This document shows, in pieces, positions 24,117 through 36,667 of a DNA stretch of 64,000 nucleotides. The notes beneath the pieces are model-generated. The model searched no databases and was not told the DNA's origin. It saw only the letters and a list, made by a program, of their open reading frames with translations. The DNA is from Coffea arabica (Eukaryota > Streptophyta > Magnoliopsida > Gentianales > Rubiaceae): positions 9,302,501 to 9,366,500 of the forward strand of contig NC_092317.1 of NCBI RefSeq assembly GCF_036785885.1, read 5' to 3'. Within the stretch, counting starts at the first letter, position 1. Every line of letters begins with the position of its first letter. Made by a program: the position numbers and the translations under genes.

Positions 24117-26987
24117 CATACTTTTGCCGATTACCAAGAGCTACTAATCGTGCCTTATACCTTTCAAGTGAGCCATCAGATCTCAATTTAACAGAAAACA
24201 CCCATTTACAACCAATGGGTTTAACACCATCGGGACAAGGAACAATATCCCAAGTATGATTCTCCTGAAGAGCTTGAAGTTCCTCATTCATAGCTTTCAC
24301 CCAACATGCTTGTTTAGTTGCCTGTGAATAGGATGTAGGAACTGTAGTGTCAGTTATAGTGGCAGAAAAACCATACCGATCAGGCGGACGACTAAGACGT
24401 AGGGACCTTCGAAGAGTGGTTGGAGCAAGGACTGGATTAGTGTCAAGAAGAGGTTGTGATGAAGAAGCCTGTCGTCTCTGATAAACAATCCCAGGTTTAA
24501 ATCGATCAACTGGTGGAGCAATATCATCAAAGCTAGGAAGAACAACACCTTCAGACGAGGAAACATGGTATGGAAAGTAGTGCTCATTTTCAAAGAAAAT
24601 CACATTTCTAGAAATGTGTAGATGATTAGCAATAGCATCATAACACAAAAATCCTTTATGAGTTGTACTATAACCCATGAAAGCACATTTTACAGATTGA
24701 GCTGTAAGTTTGTGACGCTCATGAGGAGGTAAGTGAACAAAGCCAACACATCCGAATGTGTGTAGATTGCCATAATCAGGATGTACACCAAAGAGACGAT
24801 AATAAGGAGAATCAAAATTCAACCGTTGAGAAGGTAGACGATTGATTAAATAAACTGCAGTGGATAAAGCTTCCACCCAAAATTTAGATGGAACCGAAGA
24901 CTGCAAGAGTAAGGTGCGTACCATATCCAACAAATGGCGATGCTTACGTTCAGCCACCCCATTCTGTTGAGGGGTATAAGGACATGATCGTTGAGATAAA
25001 ATACCTCTCTGTTGCAAAAATGCTTGAAAGGCATGTGACATATATTCCCCGCCATTGTCAGAGCGTAAAACTTTAATGCAAGTAGAAAATTGTGTTTCTA
25101 CATAAGCTACAAATTTCTTAAAAACAGCAAATACTTCAGCTTTAGTACGCAAAAAATATACCCATGTGAAACGACTATAGTCATCAATGAATGTCACAAA
25201 ATATTTATATTGTGCATGTGAAACAACAGGAGTAATACCCCAAACATCACTATGAATGATCTCAAAACTTGTATTAGCATGACCACCATGACTAGGAAAA
25301 TGTAATTTTTACTTTTCCCTAGTCTACAAGTAGAACAATCAAAAGACAATTTATGATTAAAACACTGATCCTTGCTCCCCAGAAAATCGTGCTTTATTAA
25401 ATGAGATAAAATGACATTATTTGGATGACCCAATCGTTGATGCCATACTTCAACTTTATTGTCAACAACCATAGAAGCCAAAGACAAACTACTTGGAACT
25501 GAAAATTGCAAAGGAAATAGTCTGCCCACTTTAGGCCCCTTCGCGATCACCTTCCCCGACACCTGGTCCTGCACAAGACAACCATCACGAGAGAACCGTA
25601 CATCACAGTTATTATCCACCATCTGACCAACAGAAATCAAACTCGTAGACAACCCTGGAGAGACAAATACATGACGAAAAGAAGGTCCAATATCACCAAT
25701 GGCTGTAATTGGAAGATTACTGCCGTTAGCAATCTGAATATTTTGTGTACCAGTATATTGCCGTAGATTATGTAGTGATACAGATGAACCAGTCATATGA
25801 TTTGATGCTCCAGAATCAACTAACCAAGGAGTAGAAACAATTTTACCTTGACCTTGAAGTCCAAGAGCAGAAAATGCTGAAAGAATCATTTGTTGAACCA
25901 TTTCTGGAGTAAGTGTTGTGGCTGTGGATGTAGAACCAATAGTGTTAGAGTCTTGGACAGCACCTTGAAAGGCTTGGACTCTTCGATTCTCAGGGCGTGT
26001 AGGACAGTCCTTGATAATGTGTCCAATTTGCTTACAATAATTGCAAAATTTCTTTCCACAATTGCGTGCAATATGCCCAAGTTCCTTGCAACTATAGCAC
26101 TGTACTTGTCCCTTTCCGCGATTCTTCCCTTGAGCAGCATAGGCAATATTGACAACTTCAGATATCTCCTTTGATGTACCTATGATAGTTTGTGTAGCCA
26201 TTCTCTGTTCTTCTCGCAACAAGTCACCAAGACATACGTCTAAAGAAGGAACTGGGTTTCTATTTAACAATCCAGCTCTAATCGCCTCAAATTCAGGCCT
26301 CAGTTTCATTAGAAACTGGTCACGCTTACTATCTTCGTGAACCGCTTGAATACCGGCTAAGGCTTCGCTTGGTACCTTAGAATAGATTATACCAGAGTAT
26401 TCACTCCATAAATTAAGAAATCCAGAATAATACTGCTCAATAGAGAGATTACCTTGGCTATATGTACTAATTTCCAATTCAAGCTGAAATCTTCTTGCTG
26501 TATTATCTTGATGATATACACGCTTCAAATGATCCCACATCTCCTTTGCTGTATTAAAAGAGCGTAAATTGTTCACCATATGAGCTTCAATAGATGCTAG
26601 AATCCAAGAAATAATTCTAGCATCCTTTGCCTCCCATTGACTAATTTCCTTTCCATCTCTAGGTGCTGTAGAAGACCCGTCAATATGACTCCAAAGCTCT
26701 TTGCCTTTTAGAAACATCCTAAATTGAAATTCCCATGCCGCATAATTTTTTCCAGTGAACTTGATGGACAAAGATTCCGTATGTATTTTTCCCAAAGAGT
26801 TTTCCATAGACATTCTTTCAAAAAAAAACAAAGATCTGAATTACAAGAAAAGCTGCCAACCACAATATGATTGACCCAAAAGGATATCTTGAAACCAAAT
26901 GATTGATCAAAATAATCAACCCAAGAAGGATAACAACTCAGAAAGTTTGGAAAGGCTGAGAAATTCAAATAACTGGCTCTGATACCA

Positions 26988-27391
26988 TGACAAGTTTTCT
27001 AGATCAAAGACTGAATGCATCTTTTGTGCATCTTTTCCATTTAAATAGAAAAACTCTGTACCTTCTCTCCTCCGTCAGAATATCTACCTCCCTAATGTAT
27101 TAATTACAGATATGCTAATATACATCTAATATAGTAGACCATAATCAGCTCTCCTTGATTAGTGCAATTAGTAGACTAGATCCCATAAGCAGCTGTTCTT
27201 GTCTTTTGCTAGCAGATCAGATCCCATAATCAGTTGTTGCCCATGACTTCCATAAGCAGCTGTTCTTGACTTTTACTTTTGCTAGCAGACCAGATCCCAT
27301 AATCAGCTGCTGTCCTTGACTTCCATAAGCAGCTGTTCTTGACTTTTGCATTTAGTAGACCAGATCCCATAATCAACTACTACCCTTGATA
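26988..27391 (-). repeat. 5' LTR of the copia element
   Basis: 404 bp, nearly identical to the other LTR, next to the initiator-Met-type primer site. Both contain three short internal repeats built on cagatcccataatcagctg. Confidence 0.93.
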
Positions 27392-27858
27392 AAACTGCAC
27401 CTTGAAAACCTTCGAAAGAGTTAACTTGTGCTCCATTTCTAGGGTCCCAGATTTTTATGGCATTGTTTTTCGCACCAGTGACCAAGTAATCTTGTTGAGA
27501 AATAAGACAGAGTTGCATTGCCCTGTGTGAGCATAAATCTTGTGCCTGAGGTGGTTTGGGATCAGGGGCTGTGGCAGATTCGCAGCATTTGCCTGAGTTA
27601 AGCTGGATTCACTGAGATTTTGCCCTTCTTTCGAGGTGGCGAAAGCTAAATATTGGCTTGATCTTCCATTTCTTCCAGAGAAACATCTTCCATGGTGTAA
27701 AAACAAATTTCCTTCTATCCCTTCAATAAGTAAAACAAATAAAATATAGATGATATATAAGATTGACAGGAACTAGAATTTGAGATCATTATCTAATAGG
27801 GATCTAGGAATTGGATCTCAAAACGTTCAAATACATGGAATAAAGAAGTTTGAACTTA

Positions 27859-28482
27859 GCTAATGAGGATGGTCAACCCGGCTCGGTTTAACCAAGCCGA
27901 GCCCCCTTTCCTGTCCATAGTTTCTGATAATGGTCATCTTGGCCCGGTCGTGCCGAGATGATCCCTTCATCTCGTAGGGGACCCCATCCATTCTAGTCAC
28001 CTCGGCCATACCTCGCCTATGAAGGATTGAGGTGACTCTACGTCTACTGTTGCCCCAAAGTGACACTGTGATTGACGTGATAATAGAGGTCTAGTCAAAA
28101 GTCTTGACACTTGCAGGACAGACAGGACATCTAATGAGACCTATCCCCTGCACAAACCTATCAAATCAGGCAGATACTCTCAATCCCCATCAGATCCTAG
28201 GAACGTGGATTCCACCATCCTTCCCTCCAAGTTGTCTCATATAAGTATTAGAGCCTCCCACTCAAGAAGGACCAACTGAATACTCTGTAAGATCACTCCC
28301 AATAGCTCCTTCCATTTTTTATTCCTATCCGAACTAATTAGACCGTCGGAGGGGAATCGGGGGACACAGCCCCACCTCTGATAACTTGAGCAGGTGGTTT
28401 CTATAGAGCCGTACCCCACTACAGGAGAATACCCTAGCCGCTCCACACAGCTCATTAAACCAGAATTCACCTCTTCAGCTAA
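27859..28482. mobile_element. Solo LTR
   Basis: Element 27864-28477 (614 bp), TGAGGATGGTC to CACCTCTTCA, with the 5-bp duplication gctaa (27859-27863 and 28478-28482). It holds a ctcatataagtatt TATA-like box and a gaccgtcggaggggaatcgg block like other plant gypsy LTRs. It is similar in type to the one at 16300 but not an obvious copy of it. Confidence 0.85.
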
Positions 28483-29481
28483 CAAGCAAAATAAAATGAT
28501 ACACAGTAACACAGTATTGTATATTCTGGACTTGGCCCCCAAGCAAAAGTGTAATATACTTGTTAGCTTATCTTAATAATTTTAGCTAATATGCGAAGTC
28601 AACAAGAGGATAATGAATGGAAGTTCCTTCACAGGTGTAAAGGCTAAGGTTTCACAAGGGCGTAGATTTGGGATCATTCTTAGGCTTGAAAGTTGTATTT
28701 ACACGCTATGGTTTTAAGAGTGCAAAATTTGCTCATTACTTAATGTTCTTGATCTCATAATTAGAAAGACATCCCATTCATTTTCTATTTTCCATTGTAG
28801 TGGCCTTCTTTGTTTTCTCATTTTTAAGGGACTTAATTAGTTTCATACTTTTTTTATAATTTAATTCAATCAACTTGTCACCCCCATGTTGTGGTATATT
28901 AGTATTTTGGTAGTAATGATCAAGCTTTACTAAAATGTGTATGGATGATATCTTAAATGATGATATACGGACAGATTGAAATGTGAGGCAGAATCAGAAG
29001 GCGAAGGAAGTTTTACATGTATAACCATCTTAGTCTTGTAATATACCACAGGTTAGCTAAAAATTTTTATCAACTATTGTGCTAGGAATGTTTTGTGCTA
29101 TCAGGATTTTAGCAACTGAAGTTGTGAGCATATATTCACTTTTGCCTTGAAGACTGTAGTAGTTGGTTAATTACTTGTATCCTGAACTGTAGAAAGATCT
29201 AAATCTGACCACTTTATATACTAGAAATCAAGAATTTCTTCTCCTATGTCTACTTTTTATAAGAATTTTCCAAGCCAACACGGCCTCAAAAGAGATAGAA
29301 CTAGGTCTTCCATTCACTTCAGTGAAGGAAAGATGTTAATATATACAGATGAAGTTTAAGAGCCTCCATAGATCAACAGCAGTGAAGCAGTGCAAACGAA
29401 AGAGTTCAACTGACATAATAGAACTTCTAATTCCAGTGGGAGTTAGCAGAAACATAATAGTTCTTCGACATTCCAGAAATT
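28483..29481. other. Intergenic, 3' flank of the Argonaute gene
   Basis: AT-rich with no recognised gene. The last 100-300 bp are the likely 3' UTR of the minus-strand Argonaute. Confidence 0.4.
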
Positions 29482-32400
29482 TCAACAGAAGAACATTGAG
29501 GAACGCACATCCTTGTGCAACTTGGGAAGTTCTGAAGGGGATGGAATTCGGTTTCCTGGATACATCTTCCTTGTTTTATCAGACTTGAACAACTCTAACA
29601 TCTGAGCTGCAGCCAAGCGTGCATAGCGGATTGGAGCAACTGCAAGAAGCACGATTGTTAGTGATTTTAAAGTAGTATTTCTGGATGTAAATGCAAGAAA
29701 ACCAAAATGGTTAGCTCATCATGGCAGAATAAGAAGTCTAGGGCTCCACCCAGAGAGAACAAAGCTTCTCCATCCTCTCCTGGACGTGACGTGACAGTAG
29801 GGCAGCAAGTCATCAAATTAACAGCTTGAGATGGGAAACCTGGTTTCATTTTCTATTTCTCTCGCTGAAAATGATCATAACTGATGTGTACTAATGCAAG
29901 AATGACCTATTAATAGGTTCTGCACAAATGTCTGAACTTAGATCCAAAGCTCTAATCTAACTGGTAAAGTGAGAGTTTGGTACCTTCGGAAATGGCAGTC
30001 GTGCTTTTCTGGTACCTATAAAATGTACAAACGCTAAGTTTCTGGAGCTCTGTAAATCAAATGAAGGATATTAAGATGATTGTCAACTTACACATATGAT
30101 AAACAATGAATAAGTTCCTGTATTTCATCAGATGAGAAACCAATCTCATCTAACAGAACATGATAATGAGTAGGCCTTGCTGTTCCCTAAAGTGAGACAA
30201 GAAACATTTAAGCCATCAGATACATTTTTCCACCGTCAAAAAAAGAAGATGTAGCAATAGCTAGATTCCATAGCATTGTATTTTCTTTTCTTTTTTTTCC
30301 CTAATGCGAAAGCAAAGAGGAGTTGCAAGGGTCATCAGATCAGTGGCAGCCTTCCTATCTTGGCCTTTACATGGAACCTTCCTCTCCCAAAGGAAACGAA
30401 ATGAAAAACCAAATTCAAGCAATTATGCAGGTACTAATGCATGGTTTACTCAATTTGAGTTGGTGTAAAGGTGGTGCTGCTGTCTTTCATGAGATGAGTG
30501 TTGTTTGGTCTATATAACAGTCTCACCTTCTTAGCTATATGGGGGCACAAGAAGAAGTTGTTACATTTTGCATGACAAATCTTTTTGTCCACAACAGTTC
30601 CTGCAAAGAACAAGGACAATAAACATATGTTTTAAATGGTCAACATTGATGCTTAAAGGAGCCAGAATGTTACCAGGAGGAACATTGTCAACGGGAGAAG
30701 CTTTAATGAATTTTGTGTGATGTGATCTCTCTGATATAATCAAAGTGAACTTAGGACACCAGGTCTCATCAAGCAATTTGCATGCCTACAGAAGATAGGA
30801 GGTAGTAACTAAAAAGTGTCAACTTACAGTATGGGGGAAGACAATATATACGTCTAAGCACAAAGACATAATAAACCTTGAAAATTTGATCCATCTCATT
30901 GTTTAGAAGTTGATTGAACTGTGTTGTGCTGAGTCCATTCCTAAAGAACAAAAAAACCAGTGAGTAATGATTAGCACCAAATCCTGCCACTTTCGGAACT
31001 CTCACATTTGATGGATAGTTAAAGAATGAAGATTCTTTTTTTGATAATGGCACAAAGATAATAGCGCTAACTGAGCAGATTTAAGTTAACAGCGCACTGA
31101 AAAAAGATGGGATTTTAGATTGGAAGCATTCAAAGGAAGATTACAAGGGGATGTGATTGCTACTAAATTTTAATGTGGCTGGAAAATTGCCAAAAAACCT
31201 GTTATGCCTTTCTTAGCTAGGTGGAGTTTGATCTTCAAAGTCTGGCCCAAAATCTAAGCGTGACTAAATAACTTACAATTCTGGTTCTGTCAAGGAGCAT
31301 AAACATTGATTCCCATAGCTGTATGTGCCTTAATCTTAATTCATGTAGAGAAATGATTAATGCATCTAGTAGTGTTAGAGAACATAAAGTCTACTGAGGA
31401 ATGAGTATTACCGCATAATAACAAAAGATATCAGATAAAGACTAATTAATCCTTAATAGAAAATACACCTGAAAATGATGATTTGTGCAGGTTTTTTCTG
31501 TCCTGAACTTGCATAGAAATCCATCAGTAGCTCCCTGTTAAATAAGAAGAATAAAAATTAGACTACTCCAAGTACTCATAATAACACTTTGATATACTAG
31601 ATGATAAACTGAGGTCAATAATTTCCAGCCAAGAACGGTTCCATTGCATCATCAATTTTGTAGGTAATAGCTAATAGGTATCCAGAAAGGACACCATATA
31701 CGCCTGTAGTTCCTCATTCCCTTTTGTATGTGTTATTTTTACTATACAGGGAAAGGGAGACGCTACCTGATCATTCCCTTGTCCTCCTGTTGGGACACTT
31801 GCCTAAACAGTGAATCCATCATTTGGTCGTTCCTAGTCTGCGTATGAATAGATGCTCTATAGCAGGAAATTGATGGCCATTGTCTAGAGCCAACCACCTA
31901 AGTCAACAAAGAGAACCAATGGGTGAAAATGATTTCTACACTGATCTATATTTGATTTATTAGTTATTGAAACCAGAGTCCACACTAACTGGTACTTGAA
32001 CCTGAGCATCAGTACAAGAGGACACTTACTGCGGCAATGGGAGGTAGCTCTGACTGCCCATCGACACATGGCATGACTTCCATTCCCAAAATCATTGTAG
32101 GAATCTTCGATACCCAAGGGATGGTTCTTGTCATCTCAGAAGCTAATCTTGTATTAAAGCCACCGAGCTGCAAGAAGGCAACTTGTTACATGAGAGAGAT
32201 AAAATATATGCAAATTAAGAATCAAGTTTGTACTGAAGAACATTACTTTTGCATTAATCTTCAAAAGAACATGCAGCAGATAACTCTCATCAACTCTATC
32301 ATTTGCAAGGCACTGATTTGGAACTCCAACCTCAGCCAGGCTTTTCCATTTCCAATAACCTAAAAGAAGAAACTCAATCTTTGACTAAAATATAAAACTT

Positions 32401-35141
32401 GAAAGACGTGTCTAGTCAAATGATGTTTGGAACAAACCATATAGAGGACTCTGTCGTTTCTCAGATAAGAAACAAAGCACAAAGTAAAGAGGGTTGTTGC
32501 GAACTTTTGAGCTTATTTGCTCACACATCTTCTCCACTCTAACATGTGGTGGTTTCTTTCTGTATTGGGGATTCTCTTCAAAGACACATACTGGGGGATC
32601 CAATGTCTAGAAATTGGAAACAAGATAAGCTATGCAATAGATAGAGCAACTCAGTAGTAAACCTACTGGAGAAGTGAAACATATATGAAGACAAAGAAGT
32701 CTACCACTCCTATCTTTGCACCAAGTTTTGCCAACTCTTGACAGAAATTGCGGGTGTAATGCTGACTAGAGAAGTTTACCACTGCCCAGCACTGAACTCT
32801 TTTTGGTTCCACGAGCTTCTATTTAAGATGTAAATGGCTATTAGAACCAATAATGTAGAATTTCCACATTAAATATTTCATTCACCTTATCTTTAAAGCT
32901 CCATGAGGCATGTCTAGGAATAAGATCTTCATTGTTTCCCACTTTCAACTGCAACAGTGGGATAGATTGGAACCATCAGAGTTATTCAAGTTTAGACAAA
33001 TGCCCAATGGGACATTAAAATTGTAGAAAGCAGAAAAACTGTCAGAATACCCTGGGTGCTGATAATACACGACCTTCAACTTGGGTGTAACTATTAGAAA
33101 TTGAAAGGCCACAAGAAAGCAACAGTGGATCCGCATTGTAATTACAGTGCCTCAGTTCCTGAGAAAGAGATATATTTTAGTATGAACTCCAATTGTTGCT
33201 TTAACCAAACTGCGGTGATAGTCGTAAAATAAGTGGTCGTTGACCTACATTTGTCAAAACCAAGTATAATTCTTCTGGCTGTATGCTTGATTTTGATACC
33301 CTCATTCTCCTCTGATGATTGGTCAATGCTTTTTTATAATGTTGCAAAGAAACCAATGAACAGAGCTGAATAAATTACACGAATTACATCACATTTTTTC
33401 CCAAGAAATCGTGACTGCCGGCTGCATGGATTAATTAACTTGAAAATACAGAGAAAATACAAAGAAGACAAAATTTTTCACCTCAACTGGAAAATAAGTT
33501 GGTCTGCATGGTTTTCCAGCATCGATGCATGGCAGGTCTGCAGAGTAAGTCAATGAAATGCCAAGCACTTTAGTAAAATAATCATATACCGTCATTTCTT
33601 TTTGTTGGAGAAGAGCAACTTGATTACTTCCTCCATCTAGTTTACACCAAAATCTGCGGAGGATTATCAGCAACGCATTAAGGGAAGAAGAAGCATCATT
33701 TTTGGCCGGCCAAAATTTGCCATAAAATCATAGCAGTTGAACTTACTTCTCTTGCTTGCAGGACTTCTCTGAAAGCCCAGTGATTCTCCATTCACGGTTG
33801 TTGTGCGCTACCTTTATCCTTAAATTCTTTAATGTTCGTTTTGCCTTGTGTAGAATGAGCAGAAAAACACCTGAGGAAGGTTCATCTACATGGTCTGCGA
33901 ACTTAACATCAATATAATTTTTATTACCTGCAACCAGTCAACCTTGAAGGGATCGCTCACATTTTGGTGGCTGATGAGAAAATTAATCACTGGACCAGGC
34001 TGAACAATTGTTGTAGTAGTCACATCTGGCATTTGAAATATATTAGCTACTAGGAGACCTACTTTGAAACCTGAATCTAAATGATGTCTTACCAAAATTC
34101 AAATATAATCCACCCTGGAGATCCTGAAACCTTGAACTGAAACCTCTACAACCAAAAACGCCATCACCCAAGTCCATGAAATTCTTTGAGTCATTTGAGA
34201 AGTATGATTGGCGAAGAACAAGATATTCCCTAAACAAAATTTTCAATTTAAATGGAAGTGATGCAAGAGGAACAAGGAATCTCCAAGCCAGTCATGCACG
34301 TACTGTTTAGCTGCATGTTGCCTTAAAATGGTATCTAAGACTTTCAGGCCTTCATGCTTCTCTGGTCCTTGTTCGCTTGTTGTATTCGTAATCTGCTGTG
34401 TAGAAATGGTTGCCACAAAGCTCATTTGTATCTTAAAAGTTTTGGCTGAAGACATAAGCCTATGCCTCTTTTGATCATTTTCACAGGGACTCTCTTTGCC
34501 GCTAAGATTACCTCCTCCAGAAACTCTGAATTAAAGAAAAGACCTTGTAAATTGAACCAGCAAATACTACAGGATATTACAAAACCACAAACGAGAGAAG
34601 GAAAAAATTTCCTGTTACCTTTTTAGCGAGATGGCGTTAAGCACAACAACAAAGTCCAGATTATTTCGTGGGAGACAACCAACTGTATATAAGTTCTTAA
34701 ATCCATCATACGCAAATGATTTTTCAGCTAGTTCTGATTTGTATGTCTCATGGGCTTGAGCTATAACCTTTCTTCTAAGGTTTGAACTGCCAACAAGCTT
34801 CCCATTGTCATGCAAGATGGAAACCTGTAGGAAGACATTAAAACTTCAGGAATGCAGAAATCCCCTTCTCATCAGAATATAGGAAGGCAGGAGTTTACAT
34901 TGTAATGGTAGAAGTCAGGAATCTTAGCAGCAACAGAGACTTTGAAATGATTAGTCAGTAGCAATATTTTCAGTCCTTTGGACCCGGGGCAAGGCGGGTT
35001 CATCACTTTGCTCTTCTGATTTAAGAGTTCAACCCTCTCAGTCTCAGGTCCCTTTTCTACTTCTATTCGCATGGGAGCTACTGTCAAAAGCTGTTCAGCG
35101 AGTGGCCCAGCACAATGCTTTGATAAGTCTGCAGGCTTCAT
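29482..35141 (-). CDS. AGO: Argonaute of the AGO4/6/9 clade with all four slicer residues substituted
   Basis: Small-RNA-binding protein; this clade guides RNA-directed DNA methylation. Coding exons (minus): 34899-35141, 34619-34824, 34304-34525, 34093-34229, 33928-34025, 33747-33844, 33482-33653, 33249-33365, 33051-33158, 32886-32948, 32708-32818, 32438-32606, 32247-32359, 32030-32167, 31767-31897, 31469-31534, 30877-30940, 30674-30785, 30527-30600, 30092-30186, 29984-30015, 29482-29639. All introns are GT-AG and phases match throughout: 908 residues, no break (AGO4 about 924). N domain, PAZ (DYF...YSADLPCIDAGKP), MID, PIWI, conserved end SSMFFC. The MID 5'-phosphate pocket is kept (Y581, K585, Q597, K615, K619). 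The catalytic DEDH positions read E649 (GMEVMPC for GMDVSHG), Q690, N732 (IFRNGL for IFRDGV) and R864 (YARLAAAQ for YAHLAAAQ). A 5'-UTR intron ends at 35151, nine bases before the ATG; its upstream exon was not found. Loading without cleavage is inference; early pseudogenisation is the alternative. Confidence 0.93.
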
Positions 35142-36667
35142 TTTCAATACCTACAGCATAGGAGGAAACGAGTTGCAAGATATTCTGTTTATCCCATCAT
35201 ACAATTTTCTTAGTGTAAACAGCAGATTTCTATAATCCACAAGAAGTACTTTTTTCTTGGAAGAAACTTAAACATGGCATGGAAAACATAATTTCTTAAG
35301 AATACGAAAAACCAACATGGTTCTAATTTAGTAGATAAAAGCAACTCAGAGAACAAAACTTCTTATTCAGGAAATCTTAGAAAGTTCAGAGCTTCACAAC
35401 TCATTACATAAGACTTCTACTCAATAGTATGATATATAAAGATGAGAGGAAATTCACCTCCTTGGTCATTCTAACTATTCAAATAACAGGACTAAAGAAC
35501 TGACTGATAGCTGCATAAGATGCTCCAATTAGAGTAGTAAATTTTGAAGTTGTCTTACCAATGTTCTTGTTCAGCAGAGGAAAAAAAACAGATTGTTTGT
35601 TCTATTCAAGTTGAAGAAGCCATTAAGTATTACTTCCTAGTTGTCTTGGTTGCTTGCTTGTCCTAATCAGTATATATATTGAAAAGTGAAATACTACATA
35701 TGGGCTGATCATTTTTATACCGAATCAGAAGAATGTTCATGCCAGCCTGGTGAAACTGTGATTTCCGCTTGCAAACATATAGTCTTTGTTTGTCGTTCAA
35801 GATCAATCCACAGATTAATCCACAAAGAATGCATGTGGAAGGCGAGTACTTAAACTTTGTTCCTTTCTATTTGAGGACAGGAGAACATTTCCACACGCCA
35901 AACTAAGAGCTTACGTGAGTACAATTGTTTCAGACTGCAACCTGCAAAGATGTTTCCTCATCTGAATCATACATGACTATCAAATACTTCTACATCTTGA
36001 CTTCTAAACTTCTAAGAAATTCTAGGATGTAGGCTTTATCGCAGATATACATGCAAAAATGAGTTTTTCCGTGTGACGAGCAGTGAAAATATTGTGGCAA
36101 ATTAATGGAATTAAGACAGGTGGTTGAGGAGAGTGAAAGTGTTCTGGTGCACCTATTCAAGACTTCATTTTTTTAAGATAGGAGAACAAGGGAATTTCAA
36201 CTCTCTTCCCTTACTTTATGTTTTTCTTTTTCCTGGGGGAAATTCAACCCTTTTCCAGTCATATTTTGGACATACGTGTCAAAAAATTTTGTTATCAATA
36301 TGTCTATCTAGACTGTACCTATTACATCGAACCCCATATTTCACTGGAAATGTGACAAGAAGCTGCAATAGTCTTGCTGCAGGTTTTTAACGTCTGAGAA
36401 ATGGGGATTTTTGTCTTCTTCTATAACTTAAATTACCTTATCAAAATAGCAACTTAGTAGAGTGCAAAAATTTCTATCAATTTTTCTTCTGACCGTTCAA
36501 GGTTTCACAACACAGATGATCTATTGCATTTAACCGTTATTGGAGAAAACATCAGAGCAAGAGAGGACAAACACACAGAACCACCAATTAATTTTCAACT
36601 TCTTCGCCTATATGCACTCCTCACAAATCGAGACGCTAGTTACAAAATCTAAATGAGGTTTAAAGAG
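35142..36667. other. 5' flank of the Argonaute gene, containing a 5'-UTR intron
   Basis: A splice acceptor (gctgtag, minus strand) at 35151-35152 shows that the 5' UTR is spliced. The upstream exon and promoter lie somewhere in this AT-rich stretch; I could not place them. The right edge is the 3' UTR side of the ABHD17-like gene. Confidence 0.5.

Larger units (their letters stand above)
21996..27396 (-). mobile_element. Ty1/copia LTR retrotransposon inserted in the ATG16-like pseudogene
   Basis: Element 22001-27391 on the minus strand, target duplication aaact (21996-22000 and 27392-27396). LTRs of 404 bp lie at 22001-22404 and 26988-27391; by eye they differ at two positions, so the insertion is young (order of a few hundred thousand years under usual plant rates). 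The primer site is tggtatcagagcc (initiator-Met type, ending 26987) and the polypurine tract ttgagggggga. In element order: gag with two zinc knuckles, protease, integrase (about 24.8-26.8 kb), reverse transcriptase and RNase H (about 22.4-24.4 kb, ending TKALSRHRHNFLVDKL). Coding is broken, by the nested MITE and a few other breaks. Confidence 0.95.
21381..27710 (-). pseudogene. ATG16-like pseudogene (copy C), split by a copia element
   Basis: Third and most diverged ATG16-like copy, in the same orientation. The N-terminal piece of the propeller is at 27397-27710 (YLVTGAKNNAIKIWDPRNGA), the rest at 21381-21995 (NRLLVAGLTSRNICVWDLNS; GHQQKVCAVDIS; SGRNVLHNLVDVRTMQVC; NWIRTC). The halves abut exactly at the target site aaact of the copia insertion. 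The coiled-coil half and the last WD blade are missing, and the remaining frame shifts at least twice outside the copia insert (once in the right piece, at least once in the left). It is dead as a protein gene and was probably already decaying before the young copia insertion. Confidence 0.85.

Noticed and set aside
23997-24191. Open frame crossing the nested MITE
   Set aside because: It is composed of MITE repeats and antisense copia sequence.
29482-35141. Calling the Argonaute a plain pseudogene
   Set aside because: All 22 exons keep frame and splice sites, and the RNA-binding pocket is intact; the loss is confined to catalysis, so a dead-enzyme gene fits better.
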